A DNA stretch of 38,528 bases. Source: Spirochaetia bacterium (GTDB lineage Bacteria; Spirochaetota; Spirochaetia; B11-G9). The number at the start of each line of letters is the position of its first letter. The stretch's first letter is position 1. The notes beneath the pieces were generated by a model. It had not been told where the DNA came from, did no database searches, and was given only the letters and a program-made list of their open reading frames with translations. The DNA is taken from positions 1-38,528 of the forward strand of contig JAQIBN010000244.1 in NCBI GenBank assembly GCA_027859095.1, read 5' to 3'. The position numbers and the translations under genes were made by a program. This document shows positions 16,274-24,661 of the stretch, piece by piece.

Positions 16274-16331
16274 TTAGCTAATAATTTGTGACTTAGCTAT
16301 TTATATGGTATACTTCTTTAAAGTTAGCTAA
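16274..16331 (+). promoter_or_regulatory. Promoter with three TTAGCTA operator sites
   Basis: TTGTGA (16286-16291), a 17-nt spacer and TATACT (16309-16314) form a sigma-70 promoter. The palindrome TTAGCTAA occurs at 16274-16281 and 16324-16331, and as TTAGCTAT at 16293-16300, just after the -35 box. Three copies around one promoter suggest cooperative autorepression by the Phd-like domain encoded downstream. Confidence 0.65.
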
Positions 16332-16346
16332 TATAAGGAGATTATC

Positions 16347-17147
16347 ATGTATGTTTCAGCCACGGAAGTCCAGAATAATTTTGGTAAGTACCTGAAGCTC
16401 TGTAAAATTGAGAATGTAATTATAACCCGAAATGGTAAGAAGCAGGCCATGCTCCTTTATTTCCCTCGTAATTCCAAAGGGTTTGAGGCAGGTGAACCAT
16501 TTGCTGACTATGGAACAAGTCCCGGGTTGCATGGGCGAGCAGCAAACTTGTTTGCGACCAGCCTTCGAAAAGAAGAGTATATAAGCTACCAACAATTTCT
16601 TGAAATGACAGAAAAGAGTGAAAATCGATATGAGTTAATTGATGGGGTTGTTTATCTTTTGGCTTCCCCTGCTTTCACTCACCAGAGGATCCTGGGGGTG
16701 ATTTACATTATTTTTCATGAATATCTTAAAAATTCAAAAGATTGTGATACTTTTATGGCACCTTTTGATATTGATCTTATTCGGCAGAATATTAAACTGC
16801 TTAGGGAAGAAACTGAAGATGATATAAATGTGGTTCAACCCGATTTGATAGTACTGTGTGACTATATGAAAGATATCAATGCGAAAGATAAATATAAGGG
16901 GACTCCTACATTAGTTGTAGAGATACTTTCTCCTTCTAGCCGTAGCAAGGACAGGGTTAAGAAACTTGATCTCTATATGGAAAGTGGAATTGCAGAATAC
17001 TGGATTATTGATCCAAAGACGGAATCTATTATGGTTTATTCTTTTAAGGAGGGGGGGCTGGATGGTGATGCTATATATACCAGCAGTCAAAATGCAGAAT
17101 CATTTCATTTTCCAGGACTTTTAGTTTCTCTGGATAAAATATTCTAA
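16347..17147 (+). CDS. Phd/YefM antitoxin domain fused to Uma2-type nuclease domain
   Basis: A 266-residue protein. Residues 1-50 are Phd/YefM-like: MYVSATEVQNNFGKYL, then VIITRNGKKQAMLLYF. From about 75 to the end is a Uma2 (DUF820) domain of the PD-(D/E)XK nuclease superfamily: YELIDGVVYLLASPAFTHQ, VQPDLIVLCD, TPTLVVEILSPSSRSKDRVKKL and YWIIDP. AAGGAG ends 6 nt before the ATG. The Phd part probably binds the TTAGCTA sites, while the Uma2 part may be nuclease-active or an inactivated fold. No separate toxin gene lies beside it. It converges on nth with 3 nt between stops. Confidence 0.8.
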   Translation: MYVSATEVQNNFGKYLKLCKIENVIITRNGKKQAMLLYFPRNSKGFEAGEPFADYGTSPGLHGRAANLFATSLRKEEYISYQQFLEMTEKSENRYELIDGVVYLLASPAFTHQRILGVIYIIFHEYLKNSKDCDTFMAPFDIDLIRQNIKLLREETEDDINVVQPDLIVLCDYMKDINAKDKYKGTPTLVVEILSPSSRSKDRVKKLDLYMESGIAEYWIIDPKTESIMVYSFKEGGLDGDAIYTSSQNAESFHFPGLLVSLDKIF

Positions 17148-17150
17148 ACA

Positions 17151-17819
17151 TTAACGGGATTTTCCAACACCAATCATAGGGCAATCAGCCTTAAATGGAC
17201 ACTCTGAACATTTTGGTGAAACAGGAGTACAGATAGTCTGACCAAAAGCAACAAGCAGTTCATTTATTTCAATCCAGTATTTTTTTGGCAATATTTTAGT
17301 AAGTGCGAATTCTGTTTTTTCCGGAGTTTTAGTTTCAATCAATCCCATTCTATTAGGAATTCTGTGCACATGAGTATCTACACATAGTGCAGGGATTCTA
17401 TAACTTAATCCCAAAGTTAAATTTGCTGTTTTTCGTCCTACACCTGGAAGTTCCAGCAGTGCTTCCAGATTTCTTGGAACAAGTCCTTCATATTTATCCA
17501 ATAAAATTTTAGAAATTTGCTTTATGTTTTCAGCTTTCCTTTTATAAAATCCTGCAGGGTAGATTAATTGTGCTATTTCCTTAGTATCAATTTTTAATAT
17601 TGATTGGGGGTCAGGTGCTTTATCAAATAATTTTTCTGAAGATGAAAAAGTTACAAGATCTCTGGTTCTGAGTGAAATTATTGTAGATATAAGAATTTGA
17701 AATGGAGTACTATTTCTGTATGAAAAATCAAATACAGTTGGCGTTTCAACATTTTCTGCCACGATTCTCAATGATTCAATTAAATTTTTCCAATTCTTTT
17801 TTGTAAAATTTAGACCCAT
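17151..17819 (-). CDS. nth: Endonuclease III-family DNA glycosylase/AP lyase
   Basis: A 222-residue base-excision repair enzyme with a helix-hairpin-helix LPGVGRKTAN (about 124-133, catalytic Lys130), catalytic Asp in VDTH (about 148), and a [4Fe-4S] cluster motif C-x6-C-x2-C-x5-C near the end. It removes oxidised pyrimidines. The segment SLRTRDLVT, where E. coli Nth has SAQATD, is closer to archaeal-type members and could alter base preference. It overlaps ispF by 10 nt. Confidence 0.93.
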   Translation of the reverse strand: MGLNFTKKNWKNLIESLRIVAENVETPTVFDFSYRNSTPFQILISTIISLRTRDLVTFSSSEKLFDKAPDPQSILKIDTKEIAQLIYPAGFYKRKAENIKQISKILLDKYEGLVPRNLEALLELPGVGRKTANLTLGLSYRIPALCVDTHVHRIPNRMGLIETKTPEKTEFALTKILPKKYWIEINELLVAFGQTICTPVSPKCSECPFKADCPMIGVGKSR

Positions 17820-18301
17820 ATAGAATTGTCAATCTTTTCTATTAAAACAGATGCCATAGATTCAATTGCTTTTCCTTCTCCTGTGGCATCTACATTCTCT
17901 TTTGTTTTTGCTTTTACAGAGATTCCATCTAAATCTATAGACAAAGCTCCTGCAAGTTTTTCTCTAATAATTTCAATATATGGTTTTAGTTTTGGTTCCT
18001 GTAAAATAATAGTTGTATCCAGATTAATTATTCTGTATCCAGCTTGAGCAAGAAGAGCTAAGGTCTTTTCTAGAAGAATAAGGCTGGAAATATTTTTGTA
18101 CTGCTTATCAGATGGGGGAAAGTGTGTTCCAATATCTCCCATAGCAGCAGCACCAAGAATTGAATCTATTATTGCATGAATAAGAACATCTCCATCAGAA
18201 TGTGCTTCTTCTCCTGAATGAAAAGGAATATGTACTCCTCCTAATATCAACCTCCGTCCCTCTGCTAGCCTGTGAAGATCCCATCCTGTTCCTATTCTCA
18301 T
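17810..18301 (-). CDS. ispF: 2-C-methyl-D-erythritol 2,4-cyclodiphosphate synthase
   Basis: A 163-residue enzyme of the MEP isoprenoid pathway. The metal site is GWDLHRL (Asp8, His10), followed by LGGVHIPFHSGEEAHSDGDV and AMGDIGTHFPP. The C-terminal T-T-x-x-x-x motif appears as KAKTKENVDATGEGKAI. It begins immediately after the ispD stop. The order carD-ispD-ispF is also common in Gram-positive bacteria. Confidence 0.95.
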   Translation of the reverse strand: MRIGTGWDLHRLAEGRRLILGGVHIPFHSGEEAHSDGDVLIHAIIDSILGAAAMGDIGTHFPPSDKQYKNISSLILLEKTLALLAQAGYRIINLDTTIILQEPKLKPYIEIIREKLAGALSIDLDGISVKAKTKENVDATGEGKAIESMASVLIEKIDNSIWV

Positions 18302-18988
18302 CTATTCCCCTTGTATATGTATATCAGATAGATACGTAATTTTTCTGTTAGCTGTATCTCCTGGAACTGTTGATACATCCCCTGCATATTTACTGTATAT
18401 TTCTGCATCATCAATATATGTTGAGTTATCTTTTTGAGCTTTCGTATGGCTGTTTAAAATTTTAGTGTAGTTAAATCCCTGTGGTGTTTGAGCAGCTACT
18501 GTAAATTCTCTTTTGAGGTTGGTTATTATTTTTCCTGATGAATCAATAAATTTCATTGCATTAACAGAAGCCACCACAGGAATAGCAGCACCTTTTAAAA
18601 TAGATTCCCTGTGCACTTCTTTAATTATATATTTACTTATCCAGGGTCTGGCACCATCATGAATCAGAACAATATCAGGAGCTTCGCTTTCTAATGCTAA
18701 AAGGCCATTATAAACTGATTCCTGCCGCGTTGCTCCCCCTGATGCGTAAATAAATTTTAACTTATCATCAAGGGAAGATAAAATATTTTGCCCTGTCTTA
18801 ATTTCTAATTCCGGTAGCACAATTACATAATTTGAAAATAAGTTAGAATTTACAAAGGGTTTTAATGATAGAAGAAGTACTGGTTGATTATTAAGTGTGA
18901 GGAACTCTTTTTTTGTTCCAGTCTCCATTCTTTGACTGGAACCCGCAGCTGTTATAATAACAGCTGCTTTTAGAGTCTGTTTGCCCAC
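18302..18988 (-). CDS. ispD: 2-C-methyl-D-erythritol 4-phosphate cytidylyltransferase
   Basis: A 228-residue enzyme that makes CDP-methylerythritol from MEP and CTP. The nucleotide loop AAGSSQRMETGTKKEFL (about 14-30) and the motif VLIHDGARPW are intact, as is the AAQTPQGF segment. Translation starts at GTG 18988, overlapping the carD stop as TAGTG. Confidence 0.95.
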   Translation of the reverse strand: MGKQTLKAAVIITAAGSSQRMETGTKKEFLTLNNQPVLLLSLKPFVNSNLFSNYVIVLPELEIKTGQNILSSLDDKLKFIYASGGATRQESVYNGLLALESEAPDIVLIHDGARPWISKYIIKEVHRESILKGAAIPVVASVNAMKFIDSSGKIITNLKREFTVAAQTPQGFNYTKILNSHTKAQKDNSTYIDDAEIYSKYAGDVSTVPGDTANRKITYLSDIHIQGE

Positions 18989-19476
18989 TAATTTTCCATT
19001 TTGCTAAATATTAACTGACCTGCTTCATCACGGGTTATATCCAAAGAGTACATAATTTCATCTGATAGTATTCTTAATGCACTATCGTATAGTTTCCTTT
19101 CCTGTATTGGAAGTTCTTTTATTTTACTTCGATGATAAAGTGCTCTAACTACAGTAGCATTATCAATGATTGTGCCGCTTTTTAAGAGATCAAGATTCAT
19201 TTGGTATCTCATTTTCCAATCTGCAGTAACTGGTTCGTATGAGGCAGCCAAATGATCTAAAGTTTCAAAAGTTTTATCTTTTGGTACTATAGGACGGAGT
19301 CCCAGATCATCTGCTTTATCAACAGGAATCATAACTGTCATATCCGATACTTCGAGATATATCATATAATAAAGAATCTGTTTATCTTTAAAGCTTCTTT
19401 CTGTAATTTCTCTGATTTCACCTACACCTAAAAGTGGGTAAACCAGATGTTGATTTGTTTTATATTGAGAATTCAT
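18988..19476 (-). CDS. carD: CarD/CdnL-family RNA polymerase-binding regulator
   Basis: A 162-residue protein. The N-terminal Tudor-like RNAP-interacting domain reads HLVYPLLGVGEIREI (about 10-24), followed by a helical C-terminal domain (LDHLAAS, DWKMRYQMNLDLLKSG, VVRALYHRSKIKEL). CarD proteins stabilise open promoter complexes. Start ATG 19476 is chosen over the in-frame GTG at 19500, because the -10 box lies at 19488-19483, between the two. The transcript would begin at the ATG. First gene of carD-ispD-ispF-nth. Confidence 0.92.
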   Translation of the reverse strand: MNSQYKTNQHLVYPLLGVGEIREITERSFKDKQILYYMIYLEVSDMTVMIPVDKADDLGLRPIVPKDKTFETLDHLAASYEPVTADWKMRYQMNLDLLKSGTIIDNATVVRALYHRSKIKELPIQERKLYDSALRILSDEIMYSLDITRDEAGQLIFSKMEN

Positions 19477-19482
19477 TAAGCT

Positions 19483-19511
19483 ATTATACCATTTTATCAC
19501 TCTCTAGTCAA
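19483..19511 (-). promoter_or_regulatory. Promoter of carD-ispD-ispF-nth with adjoining poly-G tract
   Basis: On the minus strand TTGACT (19511-19506), a 17-nt spacer and a perfect TATAAT (19488-19483). Seven nt after the -10 box is the A of ATG 19476, so the mRNA is predicted to be leaderless. Directly upstream of the -35 box is a run of eight C on the minus strand (eight G on plus, 19513-19520). Confidence 0.75.
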
Positions 19512-19603
19512 AGGGGGGGGCATGTTTCAAATTATAATTAACTGTATATTTATTGATACTAAGGATATACTAAATAATAAAAATTGTAATGGGAGCCTTG
19601 TGT

Positions 19604-19666
19604 ATGCTAAGCAATATTCCAGAACAGAAAATGGCAGAAATTGCTCAATTAAATCAGGATTTATAA
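19604..19666 (+). CDS. Possible 20-residue small protein
   Basis: ATG 19604 opens 20 codons ending TAA 19664-19666, with composition like a coding peptide (MLSNIPEQKMAEIAQLNQDL). GGGAG lies 8 nt upstream. It sits in the 133-nt gap between carD and holA, on the opposite strand, overlapping the holA 3' end by 13 nt. No promoter is convincing, and it may be chance. Confidence 0.25.
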   Translation: MLSNIPEQKMAEIAQLNQDL

Positions 19667-20649
19667 GCTTCCGGCAGGTTTCCTTTCTTTGTTACACAAT
19701 AATATATAAATAATTCCATAAGTATAAGGTGATTATCTTTATTCAATTCTCTTGCAAGAATATCATATTTTGCAATCAGCACAATTATTTTCTGTAGTTC
19801 CTGAGTTGAATAGTTTCTTAAACCGTCTATGTAGGTTTGTTGATTTCTTTTTCCCCTAATTTGAGCTTTGGAAAGTGCTTCCTCTCTACTGTATTGTTTT
19901 GAAAACAATTGCGACAAGGTAAGTAGTTTTCTAAATTGCCATTGTAATCCACTAATTAATTGAACCGGGGTTCCTTCTCCTGATAGTGCAATTTTATGGA
20001 GTATTTCTATCGAAGAAGAGAAATCTGCTGATGCTATTTTTTTAAAAAGTGTAAAAACATTTTCTTCTTTACTATGATAAATAAAATTTTCAATGTCTTC
20101 TTCTTCGATACGGGAGTTTATTCCGAAAAAAATGGAGAGTTTGCTACATGCATTTCTCATATCATTTGTATTATTTTCAACCATTTCCAAAATCATATCT
20201 ATGGCATCATCTGTTATCTCAATCTGCTCTTTTTTTAAATAACTGGATATCCATGATTTTTTTTGATTTTCAAAAAGTTCCCAAAATATGCGAACATTTT
20301 TTTTTGGTATAGCAGTTGTTATTTTTTTATCAACAGAGTTTTTTTCAGATACAAGAAATAAGGTACATTCAATTCCAGGTGACTTTATATACGAAATAAG
20401 TTCAGCAATACTCTCTTTTTTCAATTCTTCAATATTCATGAATGTTACAAACTTATAGTTTGAAAACAGAGATCCATTCAACATTAGAGAGATTACTTCT
20501 CCAATAGAAGTATCATAAGGATAAAATTTATGTATTTCTGGGCTTACACCAGACTGTGTTTGAAATGATTTCCGAATTTTAATTATTTCATCAGTCTTTT
20601 GACCAATTTCAGGCCCCAGGAAGAGGTATACAGGTTCTGGATTATACAT
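19654..20649 (-). CDS. holA: DNA polymerase III subunit delta
   Basis: A 331-residue clamp-loader subunit. The N-terminal part resembles family HolA (YLFLGPEIGQKTDEII at about 8-23; then LNGSLFSNYKFVTFMN), and the C-terminal collar domain includes GTPVQLISGLQWQFRKLLTL and IRGKRNQQTYI. No Walker A is present, as expected for delta. It overlaps lexA by 8 nt. Confidence 0.85.
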   Translation of the reverse strand: MYNPEPVYLFLGPEIGQKTDEIIKIRKSFQTQSGVSPEIHKFYPYDTSIGEVISLMLNGSLFSNYKFVTFMNIEELKKESIAELISYIKSPGIECTLFLVSEKNSVDKKITTAIPKKNVRIFWELFENQKKSWISSYLKKEQIEITDDAIDMILEMVENNTNDMRNACSKLSIFFGINSRIEEEDIENFIYHSKEENVFTLFKKIASADFSSSIEILHKIALSGEGTPVQLISGLQWQFRKLLTLSQLFSKQYSREEALSKAQIRGKRNQQTYIDGLRNYSTQELQKIIVLIAKYDILARELNKDNHLILMELFIYYCVTKKGNLPEAYKS

Positions 20650-21247
20650 AGCTTCTAATTAAGTACTGTAATTTTCCCAGAATTCTGACATTCTGTGAAT
20701 AAATTGGTGGATATACTGGATTTTCCGCTTTAAGTTTAATTCTATTTTTTTCTTTAAAAAATCTTTTTAATGTTACTGCTTCATCATTTACCATGGCAAC
20801 TATAATATCTCCGTTTTCAGCTGTTTGCTTCTGAACCATAATTGCTGTATCACCATCCATTATACCTATATCCTGCATACTGTCACCCTTTACTAATAAA
20901 GCAAAATGAGTGCCGATACTAAGATTTGATGCTGCAATTTTAATATAACCATCAAAATTCTCTTCTGATAAAAGAGGGACTCCAGCTGCAACATTGCCAA
21001 GTAGAGGGACCTCAATAATCTCTTCAATTTCCTTTTCTTCTTCAATAATACCAATAGCTCTGGATCGGTTTACATCACAATGAATAATACCTTTTTTTTC
21101 CAGGGCTTTGACATGGTCATATGCTCCATTAGCTGTTATATCAAAATTAGAAGCAATCTCCCTCATTGTTGGAGGATATTTATTTGAACCTATAAATCCT
21201 TTTATGAAGTTGAGGACTTCTTTCTGTCTTTCTGTTAATTCTTTCAC
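20642..21247 (-). CDS. lexA: LexA repressor
   Basis: A 201-residue SOS repressor. The winged-helix DNA-binding domain is at 1-65 (LTERQKEVLNFI; PPTMREIASNF). The self-cleavage site is Ala88-Gly89 in GNVAAGVP, with catalytic Ser123 (KGDSMQD) and Lys161 (AVTLKRF), so autoproteolysis should work. It overlaps ntrX by four bases (ATGA) and holA by eight. The binding motif in this organism cannot be deduced from the window. Confidence 0.95.
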   Translation of the reverse strand: MKELTERQKEVLNFIKGFIGSNKYPPTMREIASNFDITANGAYDHVKALEKKGIIHCDVNRSRAIGIIEEEKEIEEIIEVPLLGNVAAGVPLLSEENFDGYIKIAASNLSIGTHFALLVKGDSMQDIGIMDGDTAIMVQKQTAENGDIIVAMVNDEAVTLKRFFKEKNRIKLKAENPVYPPIYSQNVRILGKLQYLIRSYV

Positions 21248-22605
21248 TTAATTATTTCTATCCCGAATTTCTTTATTTTACCATGTAAGTTACTAGGGTA
21301 GATACCCATAGTTTCAGCGGCTCTGGATATATTATAACTATTTTCTTCCAATTTTTGTATAAGGAATTGTTTTTCAAATTTATCCTTTGCTTCATTTAGT
21401 TTCAAATTTGTATATTCATTATCCTTAATTGTTGAAGTATTTGTATCTTCCTGAATATAATATTTAACAGTTTCAGCAGAGATTTCTTTTTCATCAGTCA
21501 TTATGTTGATTCGTTCTATAAAATTTTTTAATTCTCTAATATTCCCAGGCCAATTATAATTTTGAAGAATATCCAATCCTTCCCTGGATATAGTTTTATT
21601 TGCTGCGTTATTCTTAGATCTAAATTTCTCTATAAAATAATAAATAAGTTCTTCAATATCACTTTTCCGTTCTTTCAATGAAGGTACGTGAATAGGAACA
21701 ACATTCAGTCTGTAAAAAAGGTCTTCTCTGAATCTACCTGCTTTAACTTCATTGGCAATATCTTTATTAGTTGCAGTAATAAGACGGGTATCCACTGTAA
21801 TTGAATTCTCACTGCCAATTCTTTCAAACTTAAGTTCCTGTATTGCTCTTAATACTTTCGCCTGGGCATTCATAGACATATCCGCAATCTCATCAAGAAA
21901 GAGTGTTCCGCCATGAGCCATTTCAAATTTCCCTTTCCGTCTGGCTACAGCAGAAGTAAAAGCACCTTTTTCATGGCCGAATAACTCACTTTCGATTAGT
22001 GTATCTGGAATTGCTGCACAATTAACCTCAATAAAAGGCCCTGTAGATTTGTTACTATTTTTATGGATTTCCCTTGCAATAAGTTCCTTTCCTGTTCCGT
22101 TATCACCTGTTATAAGTATTTTGGCATCTGTTGGGGCACTTTGCTTTATTCGAGTCCAGATTGCGTTCATATAATCAGAGGAACCTATCATTTCATCTTC
22201 CATAAAGGTTGCATTTTTTAGATTTACATTTTCCTTCTTTAACTCTTCCATTTTAAGAGCATTTTTAATTAAATTTATTATTTTATCCAGGGAAAGAGGT
22301 TTTTCGAGAAAATCATAAGCTCCAAGTTTAACAGCCTTAACAGCAATATCAATATTTGCATGTCCGGAAATCATAATTACTTCTATATTTGGATATTCCT
22401 TTTTTATTTCCTTAAGAACATCAATTCCTCCCATATTGGGAAGCCATACGTCGAGGATAACAAGGTCAATTGATTCTGATTTAAGAATACTCAGACCCTC
22501 AAATCCATCCCCAGCTGCAAAAACATGGTGATTTTCATCTCTAATTATATCTGACAGAACAGTTCTGATTCCCGGTTCATCATCAATTATCAGAATTTTA
22601 CTCAT
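21244..22605 (-). CDS. ntrX: NtrC-family sigma-54 response regulator (NtrX-like)
   Basis: A 453-residue protein: receiver domain 1-120 (phospho-acceptor Asp52 in VILDVWLP), AAA+ domain about 140-370 with Walker A GDNGTGKE at 167-174, Walker B GTLFLDEIADM, and a Fis-type helix-turn-helix at the C-terminus (NISRAAETMGI). The sigma-54 contact loop reads GAFTSA (214-219) rather than GAFTGA. The upstream gene encodes its probable kinase and rpoN lies 3.5 kb away. The hsp20 promoter at 35152 is a possible target. Confidence 0.9.
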   Translation of the reverse strand: MSKILIIDDEPGIRTVLSDIIRDENHHVFAAGDGFEGLSILKSESIDLVILDVWLPNMGGIDVLKEIKKEYPNIEVIMISGHANIDIAVKAVKLGAYDFLEKPLSLDKIINLIKNALKMEELKKENVNLKNATFMEDEMIGSSDYMNAIWTRIKQSAPTDAKILITGDNGTGKELIAREIHKNSNKSTGPFIEVNCAAIPDTLIESELFGHEKGAFTSAVARRKGKFEMAHGGTLFLDEIADMSMNAQAKVLRAIQELKFERIGSENSITVDTRLITATNKDIANEVKAGRFREDLFYRLNVVPIHVPSLKERKSDIEELIYYFIEKFRSKNNAANKTISREGLDILQNYNWPGNIRELKNFIERINIMTDEKEISAETVKYYIQEDTNTSTIKDNEYTNLKLNEAKDKFEKQFLIQKLEENSYNISRAAETMGIYPSNLHGKIKKFGIEIIK

Positions 22606-24365
22606 ACTGTATCCTCCATGGGGAGTTCAATGAAAAAAGTTGTACCTACTTCTTTTTCTGATTCATACCAAATAACACCTTTGTGATCTGCTATAATTCT
22701 TTCAATAATAGGTAGTCCCAGTCCTGTGCCACCATCTTTTGTTGTAAAATAGGGATTAAAAATATTTTTTTTCATTTTAGAATCTATTCCTGTTCCTGTA
22801 TCTGTTATCATTATTCTACAATAATAATTTTTACTTTTTCTAATAATTTCCGATTGAATTGTTACTATACCTTTATCTGCGATTGCATCAAATGAATTAC
22901 TAATAAGATTTGAGAATACTCTTTGTATTTGTCCCCGATCTCCCTTTAGTTCAGTGTTTTCTAATCCTTCAAGATCTAAAGTAATACGGGAATATGATTC
23001 AGAATATAACAGGGACACCTCTGTTACTAAAGATTTTAATTGAATGTTTTCCTTTAGAGGAGTTGGCATCCTTGAAAAATCTTTGAATTCAGAAAGTAAT
23101 TGCGTTAAATTCTCAACTTCGTTTATTATAGCATCAACAGCAGGTTCCAGTACAGACTCAATTGAATCTGGATCGTTTTTATATTTTTTCAATATTCTTT
23201 GGGCTGAAAGCTTTATTGGTGTCAGAGGATTCTTTATTTCATGGGCCATTCTTTGGGCAATTTCCTGCCAGGCTGTTATTTTTTCAGTGTGGACATAGTT
23301 GTTTCTGGATAATTCAAGATTTGAAACCATATCATTAAATGAATTAACAAGATTAGCCAGATCGTCTTTTGAATGGGTAAGGATCCTATAAGAATAATCT
23401 CCCTGAACAACTCTGCTTATTGCATTTTCTAAATGTGCTATTGGCTGAATTATTTCTTCGCTTAACAGAAAACTGGTAAGTATTGATAAAAGAATAATTG
23501 GTAATGAGAAATATGTGTAGAATAGTATTATTGACAATAAAAATGTTTGCTGAAAATCTTTATTTCTTGTAAATATTTTTAGAGAATCTGTTATTTTTCG
23601 AGCATTTTGATCAAAATTTTCAGGGAGAAGAATAGATAGCACCGCATATATATTTTCCCCATTCTGTAGAAATTCTTTTCTTGTTCTTAGAATACTTCTA
23701 TTCCCTTCTTTTGATCTTGTAACAGTGTTATTTTCAAAATTTAAAACATTTATTACTCTTAGATTACTCTCTTTTGATTTGTAGAATATTTCATTGCCCA
23801 GGGAATCAAACAAAGAAATACTGCTTACAGAAGGAAAAGCTCCTTTTATATTTCTCCATATGCTGTCAGGTGTAGCAACTGTATTCAATATAATATTTTC
23901 AAATATAAAGCTATCTCGAAATACTGCAATACCCTCCATGGAGGATCTATTATATTCAATGGCAATATCCAGCCCTCCGTTTAAAGCTTCTTCTGTACCA
24001 GAAGAAAACCATGATGTTATTGCCGAATTAATAAAATTTACTGCTAGTATACCCTGAGGAATAGAAGATAATATTGTAATAAATGTGAAAAATATAAGTA
24101 ATCTAGTTTTGAAGTTAGATCCAGGTTGATTTTTTTTTCTTTGTTTCAATAACTTTAATAAATTAAAGATAATTGTTGCTATCAAAAAAATGGGAAGTAC
24201 CATTGCCAGAGGAATGATTGTCAAGCTGGAAATAGAACCATTTGTAGCTATTTCAAGAAGAACTTTATTTGCAAAAATAAGAATTAATATTATTAATAAA
24301 ATATAGATTGAAACTATACTAATTAGACCAACATAAGCAGATTTTGTGTTTCTGTTACTGCCCAT
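22602..24365 (-). CDS. ntrY: NtrY-like sensor histidine kinase
   Basis: A 587-residue membrane kinase. Hydrophobic helices lie at about 11-33, 47-70, 87-108 and 275-300, enclosing an extracytoplasmic sensor region. HAMP is at about 300-355, HisKA has AHEIKNPLTPIK (phospho-His), and the HATPase domain has NLISNSFDA, DTGTGI and GGTGLGLPI. It overlaps the regulator gene by four bases (ATGA). The topology fits NtrY. The signal is unknown. Confidence 0.88.
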   Translation of the reverse strand: MGSNRNTKSAYVGLISIVSIYILLIILILIFANKVLLEIATNGSISSLTIIPLAMVLPIFLIATIIFNLLKLLKQRKKNQPGSNFKTRLLIFFTFITILSSIPQGILAVNFINSAITSWFSSGTEEALNGGLDIAIEYNRSSMEGIAVFRDSFIFENIILNTVATPDSIWRNIKGAFPSVSSISLFDSLGNEIFYKSKESNLRVINVLNFENNTVTRSKEGNRSILRTRKEFLQNGENIYAVLSILLPENFDQNARKITDSLKIFTRNKDFQQTFLLSIILFYTYFSLPIILLSILTSFLLSEEIIQPIAHLENAISRVVQGDYSYRILTHSKDDLANLVNSFNDMVSNLELSRNNYVHTEKITAWQEIAQRMAHEIKNPLTPIKLSAQRILKKYKNDPDSIESVLEPAVDAIINEVENLTQLLSEFKDFSRMPTPLKENIQLKSLVTEVSLLYSESYSRITLDLEGLENTELKGDRGQIQRVFSNLISNSFDAIADKGIVTIQSEIIRKSKNYYCRIMITDTGTGIDSKMKKNIFNPYFTTKDGGTGLGLPIIERIIADHKGVIWYESEKEVGTTFFIELPMEDTV

Positions 24366-24374
24366 TATATTTTA

Positions 24375-24641
24375 TTATTCTTCCTCAAATCTATTTTCAA
24401 AGAGTTTTACAAGTGCCATTACTGCTTTTTCTTCATCATTGCCCTCTGCTATAATTTGAATAATAGATTTATAGTTAGCTCCTAAAGTAATAATACCCAT
24501 AATTGATTTTGCATTTATTTTCATATCATCAAGTTCAAGAAATATTTCAGAATCATATTCATTTGCAGTTTTTACTATAAGAGCTGAAGGTCTTGCATGA
24601 ATCCCTGCCCGGTTATTAATTGTTACAGTTTCTTGTTTCAT
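24375..24641 (-). CDS. ptsH: Phosphocarrier protein HPr
   Basis: An 88-residue protein. It has phospho-His15 in RAGIHARPSA and the regulatory Ser46 in NAKSIMGI, the substrate of HPr kinase. It lies 20 nt downstream of hprK, so a kinase/HPr regulatory pair is complete. No PTS permease or enzyme I is in the window, so the role may be purely regulatory. Confidence 0.95.
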   Translation of the reverse strand: MKQETVTINNRAGIHARPSALIVKTANEYDSEIFLELDDMKINAKSIMGIITLGANYKSIIQIIAEGNDEEKAVMALVKLFENRFEEE

Positions 24642-24661
24642 AGATCACCTTAAAGTTCACC

